A DNA stretch of 64,000 nt, from assembly GCF_032362555.1 (NCBI RefSeq), contig NC_083506.1, forward strand, positions 8,975,501 to 9,039,500. Direction: 5' to 3'. This DNA comes from Amyelois transitella (lineage: Eukaryota; Arthropoda; Insecta; Lepidoptera; Pyralidae). The position numbers and the translations under genes are program-made. How positions within the stretch are numbered: position 1 is the stretch's first letter; each line of letters starts with the position of its first letter. Below, in pieces: positions 47,201 through 59,200 of this stretch. The notes under the pieces were generated by a model that saw only the letters and a list, made by a program, of their open reading frames with translations, had not been told where the DNA came from and searched no databases.

Positions 47201-50200
47201 CAGCATTTAAGAGACTATGAAAGGCCACATTTAGCTGTATAGCTGAATGATAGAATAGAGATTTAAATAGTGACAGATTCCTAGCCCATCGCTTATAAGA
47301 GGAATTCCGAGTTAATTAGCCTTCCCTTAGTCGCCTTTTACGACATTCATGGGAAAAATAAAGAGTGGTCCTATTCTCAAATGCCGGGAAGCACGACACA
47401 ACCGCGGGCAAATATTAGTGAAATAAATTCAATATTTATTTTTAAAAATATTTTTTTAATATTGCAGAGAAAGCTTTGAAGATCTGTCTGTGATCTGTTA
47501 TTACTCTTTTATTAACATCACACAAATTATTAATTTCAATTTTGTTTGATGAGCTCCATTCAGAAAGGGAATGTTTTGTACTCAAGACAAGTATTAATAG
47601 CAATATTATCAAAATCGTTCCTTCATGAGAATAACTGGGATTTAAAAAATAAATAGTAAATTAGATTTCTATTTGAAGATATAAATTAGGTTAAGAAATA
47701 AAATTATCTATATAAAATTCTCTGAAAGGTCGCTTAAAGCTCTTAAAGTTACATCAAAGAGGATGTAGGTACAAAACTTATTAACATCGCGCCAGTTTTA
47801 TTAAACTGCTGGAAACTTTCGTTAACATGTCACTTCGCTTTTACTAAAAGGCAAAAACGTTAATAAGAGAAGCCGCACATTCAGAAAATTGGATGTGTAA
47901 TCATGACCCTTGTCCATTCCAATTGCTGAAGTCAGATGGAGGACAACCCTGACTTACCCACTGTAGAATAACATAAACAGGCGAATTCTGGGTCCTTTTA
48001 AAGTGGGGAATGTAATCGGGACTAACGCCAGAATAATTATGAATATTGCGTTCGTTTTTTAAGTCATTGGCTCAAGCACGGTCTTCTAAAAACAACTAAT
48101 AAGTCATACTTTATCGGTAAACTAGTTCTTACACGCGGCTCCGTCCTTGTTAAAGTACGATTGTTTGGTATAACTATAACTCAAGTATATGCATTCTACA
48201 TATTGTTCCAATATATTCTGCATTACTGTTTCATTTGTAGTTCAAAAAATATTTTTTGTATTAGGAGGAGAAGGACCAACTGCTGACAACCAACTGCTGG
48301 ATCACGCAGGTCTGGATGGACTATCACCTGCGATGGAACACCAGCGACTTCAACGGCATTGGCGTCATCAGAATACCATACGAGAGGGTGTGGAAGCCAG
48401 ACATTATTTTGTATAACAAGTAAGTTATTTTGTAAGTTTTTTAATCTTGGTGTCCACGGAAGACCAGCGTTGTGGTATATACCAGGACACGTGCTACGGG
48501 CGGACTGTTAATATTTTTTGTTTTTTTTTTATGTTCTAATGTACCAATTATTATGCCTAGAAATTGAAATAATTTTTAATATACTAACTTTTGCCCCTGG
48601 CGCTGCACAATATATATGCACGATTTCATGTAGATTGGTTATGGTTTTGACTTGACAGACAAGTTTAACATTTATAATGTTAGTATGAATTATTCCAATC
48701 CCATGCCCCAAAGCATTGTGGTGGAAGGTGCAACAGTATGAGAGAGATATAAATTTGTTATAAAAGAAAGTTAAATAGCATTCAAAGCTATTGAGAGTCT
48801 GATAAAAGCACAGTTCTTATAAATATATAAAGGCAACATGAACAAAAGTCACTCATATTTTTATGACAAAACTTTGTCCGGAACATGCATTCACATGCTT
48901 AAATCGTTTTTGTTTTATGAAGTGGAGCTTACAATAGCGACAGAACTTAAATTGAATTTTCAGTGTAATTTATTAGCTGTCAGTTCCAAATTTACCTTTA
49001 CACAAAAATACACATATAAATTTACACAATCCACAATCACTCATATTAGATCCGACGATAATTTCTAGAAAATAGGAGATTGGGATTGGATTTGCAATAT
49101 TAGATTAACGAATAGTATTTATCTAAACTTTCTTCAAATGAATTAATTTGAATGTTTTAATTATCGCTGAGAAATTCAACGTATCGTGGTAAACTACTTT
49201 TACAAATTTTCCTTGATTCTGTTGAAATGTAGGTAAGCTAAAGCGGAACTCTATTCTCAGTGTGGCTTTGCATAATCTTTTATTTTGGAATTATTTAAAA
49301 TGGAATACAATAACAATCTTATTTCAGGTTATATTTGATTTTTTACTAAAATACTTAATGTCCTTTACTTGAACTTACATTATTGTTTTACTTGAACTTA
49401 TCTTTGTGGGGTAAATTTTTCCAAACCTAAAGGTCCCCGGGTTGCGTAATGCTTACCAGCTTAATGTTAAAAGGCATTACGCAACGCGCCACTAGGGAAG
49501 CCATGAATAACACTAATTAAAGATAATAATATTAACACTTTATTACATTGTTTTACAGACGAACTGGCATTTTTATAGGAATTCCAAGAGCAAAAGAAAT
49601 TAAACCCTCCATTTGATTCTGGAATCCACTTTGCCTTGTTTCTCGCAAACATTTCGTAAATGTGGTTAGGCGAAAGAATAATATTAATTTTGTATTGCAA
49701 TATTTTACGTTGAAATATATCAAACAGGTATTGGTATCTTGTGTAAAGCAAAAAATTACCATTATAAAAATAAGTTAAAACACTGACATAAATTCACAAT
49801 TCAGAGCATCCATTTTTGGGGTATGGGGTTAATTATAATAAAGCTAATTATTATAGCTTACTATTGTACAGATACTATTATGTTATCCTTTATTTTCATG
49901 AGTATTACAATGTGTAATAGAAAGTTAACCGCTGGTTGTATCTATCCTCTTTCATAAAATGAGAAATCAAATAAAAATTAAAGCATAACCTCTATGGTGT
50001 ATTACTTACCTAAAATAACAGCCGTAATAATGGATATATGTTAATTAATGGCTTTCAATAAACTGGATCGGTTATTTTTATTTAGACTATAAGGCTTTAT
50101 TGCCTTCTTTAGTAGCAGTATATTTATAATAAAGCTTCAAAACCCCGCAGGAATTTAATATCACGTGCAGGAGTTGTCCGTAAAAGATAAACGTTTTGTA

Positions 50201-53200
50201 TTTTATTTTAGCATACTTGAGGATACTACCTCTATTTCTCTATTAGATGTTTTGTTAGATTGAACAAAAGAAGATAAAGATCAATGCAAATGCCATGTCG
50301 TTATAATGAATTAAAATAACTCTTTCAAAGTATAAAACTAAACTTTCACCTAAAGTAAACCATGTTCGAAGATGGGTTGTTTATAGTGATAGAGGTCAGA
50401 TGTCATACATATATAAACGTACATAAAATCACGTCTCTTTCCCGGAAGAGTAGGCAGAGACTACATCTTTCCACTTGCTTGCTCTTTTACAATCCCTGCA
50501 TACTTCTTTCGCTTTATCCACATCATGCAAGTTCGGATATGCTTACTTTTATTTTAATAGCCTTACTTCTGGATCGAGAGTATACGCGGACCCTAGACCT
50601 CCTAGATCCTTTACCGTAAAAAATACAACTGAGACAAATGTCAGGAGGATAAGAAAACAATTGAACTATGCATTGTTTTCATTGTAAGTGTTTTAAAAGT
50701 ACATCCATATTTTTTTCAATATGTTAGCCTTCTTATCGCTCTAAATATTAAAATATGTATGAAATTACATCCCATGCGTCATCCCTTATGTGTCACCACA
50801 GAGTAATTTATTGAACAAAATACTGAGTGGTATAGTGATGATAAATTAGCATAATTTTCTGGCTACCCGTTTTTGCTTCCTTTGTTAGAGCTGTATGCAA
50901 CGGGAAGGTTTCAGATTTTCTTTGGATCATTAGTATGAAAGCTTGCTTTTTGGCACAAATTACATCACACACCACTTGATAGCTAATACATTTCTTAAAA
51001 ATAAGTTACAGTTTAGATGATATACAGTAATGTAGGATCGCACTTGTTAAAGTCCAACGTTACGAACATTTGCTATAAAAAGTATTACTTCATTAGTATG
51101 CACTTTTACAGGTGACTCGTATATTGCTGTCACTTACATATTACCTTTAGTGGATAGTGACAGAGGAAGATTGAGACAAGACTAATGTCATGCATTTCCG
51201 TTTATTACATTACATTACATATGGTCACGTCTATATCCCTTGCGGCGTAGACAGAGCCAACCGCCTTGAAAAGACTGAATGGCCAGTGGTCCTATTCTTT
51301 TTTGTATTGGTGCCGGGAAACCACACGGCAGTTTATTAACATATTAGGTTACTATTATAGACTACAAAAGCCGATTCTTTCTAGTGCGGACCCCAATTAC
51401 CGCTCAGCTGTTATCAACACCAACGTGATAGTGAAGCACACGGGAGAGGTGACCTGGTTGAGTCATGGGATCTACGTGTCTGTGTGCGACATCAACGTGG
51501 AACAATTCCCGTTTGACGTCCAGCTGTGCACCATGAAGTGGGCTTCCTGGACGTATGACGGATTCCAGGTGAGTTAGCTATATATATTAAAGATGAAATT
51601 AAATGCCAACGTGATAGAAAATCATAGGGAGGAAGTGACCTGCCTGAGCCTATTCACTATTTCAACAACCTCAGTTAGATTATTTAAGACAGAAGTCTCT
51701 TTCAATTCTAAATAAAAACACTTGTTGAAAAATAAAATACTGCGACAAGTATGGACAGTTCTGACACAACAATAATTGTAATAAAAATGTTATTTTTCTA
51801 GCGACTGAATTTTAATTCACAAACGAAAGGACCTTTCAGATCAATATCTAGAAAAATGTTAACGAAGGTTTACAATCTGTCTGTTGTTATATTTTTAGAA
51901 TCAAACTACTTAATAAAAAAAAGTCTTATTTTATGGAGATACTTCTCAGCGTAATAAAAGTAAAGTGATTTTCAACAATGGGGAGAAGAAGAACGGATTT
52001 CATGGCCGCTTAAGCTAGTGACGTGACTATAAAAGGTTTACCTTGTCGACTGTACGCTGAATTAAGAAGAGTACTTGTAAGATTTTACTTCAGAGATTCG
52101 ACGTCCGCAAATTGTATTCGAATCCTAAATTATGTTCGAGTTTATGACGTTTACTCGATTTCCGAGAATAACTTAGGTATATATGTACGAGATCATATAT
52201 GTAATACTCATTATTAAATAAACAACATATGAAAATTGGAGAATGATGAGTAGGATAATTGATAAATGAGGAAAGGTAGGAAGAACAGCACGAATACGAA
52301 AACATAATTTAAAATCATAGTCTTTTATAAAATATTACTTATCGCGTGTCTGTCTGTCACAGTTTTGATGTCAATTTAATTAATTTATGAAATCCCATTA
52401 TTATTCGGTTGCTTTTTTTAAAGTCAATCTTTTTTTGTATTATCTACAAATCTCGACTCATAAATGGAACTGAGAAATATTAGACCTCTAGGCAATATTT
52501 GTACCTGGGAAATCTTGCAGAAGCGCAAAAGTCTAGCATTTTATAACTTCTCTAATAATATAATTTTAAAAACTCAGCTCTGTTGTGAATAACTCAGGAG
52601 TGGCGGGAAATCGGATATGATTTTATTTGCGTCCATTGTTGAGAGAGACTCTCAGCTGCTTGTTACGACTTCATTATCTGTTCAGAAACTCTTTAAAGAA
52701 AGCTTAGAATTTTTATGTGCCTTGTGGTTCCCGGCACCAATTCAAAAAAGAATAGGACCACTCCATCTCTTTCCCATGGATGTCGTAAAAGGCGACTAAG
52801 GGATAGGCTTACAAACTTGAGATTCTTTTTTTAGGCGATAGGCTAGCAACTTGTCACTATTCGAATCTCAATTCTATCTTAAAGCCAAATAGCTGAACGG
52901 CCTATCAGTCCGCTCCGGACTGTTGGCTCTGTCTACCCCGCAAGGGATATAGACGTGATTATATGTATGTATGTATGTATGTAGAATTTTTATTGGTGAC
53001 TGGAGTTAATAGTTATTTTTTCTTTAAGAGTTAGCAATGTCAAAAAACTATTTACATGAAGCTTGCTAAAGTTTGTCTTATTTCAGTCGCTATACATTTT
53101 ACATAATACAAAGAGTATTGTTTGAATTGATATTTTACTCAATTCGGTCCTTAAGTCGTGGAAGTGCGTCAGGCAGACAGCATAAATATCTTTACTTCCG

Positions 53201-56200
53201 CACAGATATGATATTTTGTATGATATGATATATTATTCAAATATAATTAATGTGACATAGGCAAGGGCTGTTCAACAATATTCTTCTCTTATGATTTCTT
53301 GATAGATTGTTTGAATTGACGGCCTCTGTGGCGCAGCGGTAGTACGCTTGTCTGTGACACCGGAGGTCCCGGGTTCGAATCCCGGCCAGGGCAAGATGAG
53401 AAAAGAACTTTTTCTGATTGGCCTGGGTCTTGGATGTTTATCTATATAAGTATTTATTATAAAATATAGAATCGTTGAGTCAGTATCTCGGAACACAAGT
53501 TTCGAACTTACTTCGAGGCTAACTCAATCAGTGTAATTTGTCCCGTATATATTTATTTATTATTTATTTGTTTCGTGATTTTTGTCAACAATATTATATA
53601 TATTCTTGACGGCCCCTGTGGCGCAGCGGCAGTACGCTTGTCTGTGACACCGGAGGTCCCGGGTTCGAATCCCGGCCAGGGCATGATGAGAAAAGAACTT
53701 TTTCTGATTGGTCTGGGTCTTGGATGTTTATCTATATAAGTATTTATTATAAAATATAGTATCGTTGAGTTAGAATCTCGTAACACAAGTCTCGAACTTA
53801 CTTCGAGGCTAACTCAATCAGTGTAATTTGTCCCGTATATATTTATTTATTTATTATTTATTTATTCTTAAGTACATTGGTGATCTAGTTAACAGTTTCT
53901 CGTCAGTAATATTTCATGAAATTGTATTTTTGGTGTATTTCTGTAACATACGATTTAATAAGTTTTAATTCAAAAGTGTTATATTCAAAAGAATCTCTTA
54001 GATTTTACAAACATAAAGACCAATGTTCTATTTTCTTTAGAAGCATCGAACAAAAACAATATTAATTTGTAAGAACCAGCAATTGTATGTAAGGCCAGCG
54101 CAAAGAAAATACTGTGAACGGACCGCTACACTTCGCCTTTTATATTACTACATTTCTCATTAGGACTGTAAGAACTGGTGGATTTTCATATTGTTGGTAA
54201 TTAAAAAAAACTTTTCATCTTCGAGTTATTAAGTACTTGCTTTATAAAGCATAAAGATGTTTAAGCTATCTTAATTATCAAGTAGTAAATATTTTATTTC
54301 AATTGAATAAATAAATACATATATATCTAGTTTCCATGCTGGTTTGGTAGGCAGCGAAGAAAAAACGAAGCAAAGAAAGTACATGCCAACTGCATCTCTT
54401 CTAGTGCAGACAGATGAAGATCATTCAAGAAAAATGCTAATGAACTTAAGCTTATTTGTTACTATTGAAACACATATCCATTATTTTCCTATAGAGCCTA
54501 TTAGCCTTTCAGTATAATTAAATAATTAATTCAATTGAAATAATTTAATAAAAAAATGCAGAAAGGTTGCCAACGTTACTGTAATTCAATTTGTTTGTAC
54601 AAATTAAATTGTATTACGTTTATCTCCTCACGTTTTTTCTCGTCATGTGACATCGTAAAGCCAACCTACATCAGTTGAAAGCAATGTCCTCGTATTTTTT
54701 TTGACGGGTAAATCGCTGCGCTGGGTTATAACAGAATTTATTAATTTATATATAAGTCCAATTACAAAGAAGTTACAGATTTTTGTGATCTAGAAATTAT
54801 ATTTTACACAAAAGAAAAAACTGGTGTTTTATTCTATGGATACTACCAGTTAGAAATAGCATCTTAATGAATAGTGCCTACAGGCTACTCATTATTCCCT
54901 TGTCTCGTAAGTTACCTTCAATTTTGTATTACCTGGGTCAGGTACAGGTCCGTCTTGAACACGAACCAGGACTGGTAATGTTAGTTGTCATAATAAGATG
55001 TGTATTTTTAGTACCGTATAGATTAGTTAATGTGATCATATGTATGTGTACAAATATGAACGACCGGCAACTGATCATGGTCACGATCTTTTTGGTACAC
55101 CAACTTTTATACGCAACTAAATATTCCATTCTGCAAACTGAAGTTTACATATTACAGTGGGAATGTCAAGATATTCTCTCGTGCTTTCCAAAAAAATCCT
55201 AAAGGACATATTCAAATTCAAAAAATCAAAGTTTTTATTCATTATTATAGGATACTACATATCGCTTAATAATTGTCAAACGTTTGGTTACACAACATTC
55301 GTTGACGTCAAATAAATTACTTATAACTAAGTTTACTGCCGCTTCCAAGGCGTCAGTGCAGAAGAAGCGGTAACAAACATAAAGTCAATTATCAGTTTTG
55401 GCTGTAAGTAATTGTCTGCTTGTCTCTCAGTAACGCATGTTTTGTATATGTGATGATTGATATAAAATTATAAATGATTGAATAAACCGACAATACAAAT
55501 TTAAATCTGTCGATTTCGAAGAGGAATTTCCTCTAGTCTCTGATAGCCGTTCAGGTGCTTGCTAGTATAAGCGGATTTCCATCCACGCCTCACTACTCAC
55601 TTTCATAATATATTCCTTTCAATATGTATCTCCGGCTCGGGCGTATGACAAAATATATTACAATAAAAATTGTATCGAAGAAATGACAAACTCAGCTGAG
55701 TCTCGATTATTTTGAAACCAGCTGACCGTTCAAGCTTTGGAGTAGGTGTTCTATTTTCAAGAATGAATTGTGAACATCTAGTTAGTAAGTATATGGTCTT
55801 AATACTGGTCACTAACAATTATATGATCATTGGACCATAGTCATCTACATTAAAAAATAATGTTGTCATACATAAATATTAATAACAGCTAATTCAAATG
55901 CATGTAAATCTTTCAGCACAGACAGAAATATAGCTTCATATCTAAATATAGTTAAATGACTGATAGTACCCAAAAGAGAAAAAAAGGAATTATTTATTTC
56001 TCAAATATTAGAATTGACCTAGTTATTAATTCGAGACCAAAAATGAAGGTCTTAAGCAAAGGTAAATAAAAGGGAATTCTTTCCAGCTTAAAAAGTATAA
56101 TTCTCCGGAGATTATTCATCTATACAAGTTATCTTTAGATGGTACGCCGGCGATTTTCGCGTTTCTTCCTGGCTCGTGTTATTTGACTTTTAGATTGAGA

Positions 56201-59200
56201 TTCTCTTTTAAAATCGACTTTTCTATATCATCCAGGTATATTTGCGCGGCTCTGGATCCGTCGTGAATTCATTCATACACTATTCAGTCAGCACCTGACC
56301 GCCTAACTTCAGAATTAAAGTTGGTCTGGTCTGTTCACGGTGCGGCACTTTTCTTAATATTTGAATTCATTCACAACAAACTTTATTTATTTTGATTTTA
56401 CATTATAAATACTTAACTAGAGTGATTGCTTCCAAAGTTCCAATAAAAAAAAACAAGGATTTGGCTAATCTAGTCCATTTTTGTGGTAAATTTTATCAGA
56501 ATAGATTAATTATGGAGTGGTTTACTTAACAAATTATTTTTTCTTTCAATCAATATGGACGAGTGATCAAATGCGAAACTAATTAAATACACATTATGGC
56601 TGTTGGTTATGACAAAGCCGAAATCCATTGCTTTCCCCAATAGCGGTGATGAAAATAAATGTAATTTGTCGAGTCACCCGTAGAGCCTCGATCGCTCCAT
56701 TTGTATTGACGTTAAATTAAACCCAACAGATGTGTGAAAAATTGTAATACGAAGTGTGAAAGGCGCAGGAAGTAGATTTATTTTCGGTGTATTTTGAAAA
56801 AGACCTCTGAAAAGATGTTAACGTTGACACGTTTTAGAAATTAATGGTATAAACAATTACTCTGTTTTTTGAATATGCTACTTATTTCACTTAATTTGAC
56901 TCGTTCACAGAAAAAGCTGGTAATTTTTAGTAGTTAAGTTTATCAGCGTGTTTCTACTGCCATATACTAGTACGAACAAATAGGACATGGCTTAAATTTA
57001 ATTTGGTCATTATGGTGTGCGACTATGAGATTTTGATCAACTTACGATCCTGGTATTATATGCATTTATTGCCCTCAATCTAATCAGTTTAATATTTACC
57101 CAGCTCGATTTGAAGAAGCAATTCGACGAGGGAGACACCACAAATTACCAGACGAATGGCGAATTTGACCTGGTCAGTTTCGATGCGATCCGCCACGACC
57201 AGTACTACTCGTGTTGCGTGGAGCCTTACCCAGACATCACATACGTCATCAAGCTGAGGCGCAGGCCTATGTTTTATGTCTTCAACCTGATACTACCATG
57301 TTTGCTGATCAATGGGATCGGTACGTATTTTTTTTATTTTTAATAATTAAGTGATACAATAAAAAAGTATATAACGCAAATATATTATACGTTGAGCAAA
57401 ATTGTTCCTTTTTATGTCTTCTTGTTTTTCATTATATCAAACTGAATCATTTCCATTCGATCGTGTCTTTTAGATTGAACCTGATAAGTATTTTCCAATG
57501 AGCAGAGTAAAATTTGCAAAATTAAATTAGTCAGAGTATGAATGGGAACGTTGGAGGGGAAGGGTGAGGCTAAGACCATAAACAGTCGGGGTTGTTTTGG
57601 CGAAAGGTCTGGCCAAGAGCATCCTAAACCAAAGAACGTGCATGAAGAGAACAATGCATGTGGACGAAGCGAAAGAATTGTGCAGGGTGCGTGGCAAGTG
57701 GAAAGATGTAATCCAGAGATTTTGTATGTAACAGGGAAGAGGATGTAGATTATAACTATCAGTAGCATGTGATTTTAGCTCTTCTGGTATTCTACGTGCC
57801 GTCGGAGTCGGGTGAAAAGGTGACACTGGGAATCAGCGCGCTGCTGTCCATGACCGTCTTCTTGATGACTATCCGGGATACCCTACCGCCTACCGAGAAA
57901 ACACCACTTATCAGTAAGAATATTACTGTTTTCTTTTAAATTTTTTTGGGAACAAAAACTTTTGACTTTTATCTTAGATTAGTACTAATTAGTACTCATA
58001 AGTACTACATATTATGGTGTATACCATGCTGAGTGTTAGGAATCAATAAATTTCTTTAAGACACTCAAATCTGCTTAATCGTATAAATGTTAGCTGTTTA
58101 ATTGTGAATTTTAAAAATAGCTTTATGTGGCTACAAAGGTGGTACAAGTTCGCCCTCTTTGAGTTATTTTTGTATCAATAAAAACATTTTATACGAAGCA
58201 TAATAAGTTCGACATATTTATACTCATATAAGAGCTATTCTCATATGAAAGCGAAAATTATAAATGTGTAAATAAAATTACTGTAGGCAAAATTTTATTC
58301 AAAACATTTACATTGATACCAAGGTAAGGCTGCATTCATAATGTTTGCATAATCGTCAGCTCTAGGTCGCAATCATGGCTGGCATTATGCGGGTAAATTG
58401 CTATGAACTACCTGTAAACAGATTTACAAAACATTATTCTCAGCTTTGTGGAACGTTAAGACTTTGTTGTTGCCCAAATTCGTAATGGCGTGGACTTGAA
58501 TTGTGTATTTGAAGTAATCTTGTAGCTTTCTTTGTACCATATGTCCTACATATACCAACTTTTATGTGAATTTATTATACATTAGGTTAGATACAAATGT
58601 CGTTATAGTTTCAGAAATTATAAATACCATAAAAATAAACCTATCTCTCAAAGTTGTAATCCGATCTTGATCTGATGACTAAAGAGTACCTCAATATGTA
58701 TATATTTTCGAACATAGAACAATCATCAAAATCGATTCTTAATAAGAAATACACAAAAAAAAATCAATAATTTTACATTTAATTCAATTAAAAAAATAAA
58801 AAAATTCAATTTTGAAGGCAGTAAAAATCGCACTAAATTTATTTTAGGGTAAAAAATATCACGTTGATCAGTGTGGAGGTATCTAGTCGCTACGTTCTGT
58901 GCCACAGCCAGAGTGACGCCTAATGATGCACCACAAAAGAATGGAATCACGGGACTGTTCGATTCTGATCACACTGCATTAAGGCACACCTGACGCAATT
59001 ACAGCAAGCTTCGAGCTACGTTCTGCTGACACACCATTATCGTAACTTACAAGTTCTCTTGCACAAATGTTTCCAACAGTTTTATAAAGTTACATTTTTG
59101 TTAGCCTTTCGTGAGCGCTACAATATTTTGTTACTTTAATGCGTCTACTGAAAAATCATAAAACGCATTGTAGAAAATGTTTAGAAAAATGTGTCAAAAG

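Larger units (their letters stand above)
41019..48264. other. Receptor intron 2 (7.2 kb), other content
   Basis: Apart from the hairpins it holds an R1 5' fragment (42995-43065, TTCTCGGCCCGGCACTTTAT), a reverse R1 copy (47205-47400, ending in a GCCGGGAAGCACGACAC-like segment) and a family-A SINE fragment (47850-48045). An RTE-tail scrap is at 46676-46735 (CCCGAAAACGCCGAACTTGC). The rest is AT-rich. A GC-richer patch at 45480-45720 has overlapping frames on both strands without recognisable protein content. Confidence 0.55.
48420..51384. other. Receptor intron 3 (3.0 kb)
   Basis: It holds an inverted repeat of 12 bp (GTTGCGTAATGC at 49441-49452 with its complement at 49474-49485), a reverse RTE tail (50390-50560) and a reverse R1 copy (51220-51335). 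Otherwise AT-rich; open frames at 48838-49068 and 49467-49751 have no recognisable content. Confidence 0.5.
51569..57103. other. Receptor intron 4 (5.5 kb)
   Basis: It holds the best R1 copy (52715-52985) and two family-B SINEs (53319-53865). The remainder (53870-57103) is AT-rich without recognisable elements or genes; the 54867-55202 (+) frame has no known domain. Confidence 0.5.

Noticed and set aside
53319-53395. tRNA gene
   Set aside because: Pol III boxes and a T-arm are present, but the acceptor and anticodon stems pair poorly and a non-tRNA SINE body follows directly.
53272-53786. Minus-strand frames containing [17 protein letters not shown]
   Set aside because: They are antisense readings of the two family-B tRNA-derived SINEs; the peptide is a well-known artefact of this repeat type.
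57412-57826. Long minus-strand frames in receptor intron 5
   Set aside because: Antisense readings of the LINE tail and of exon 6.
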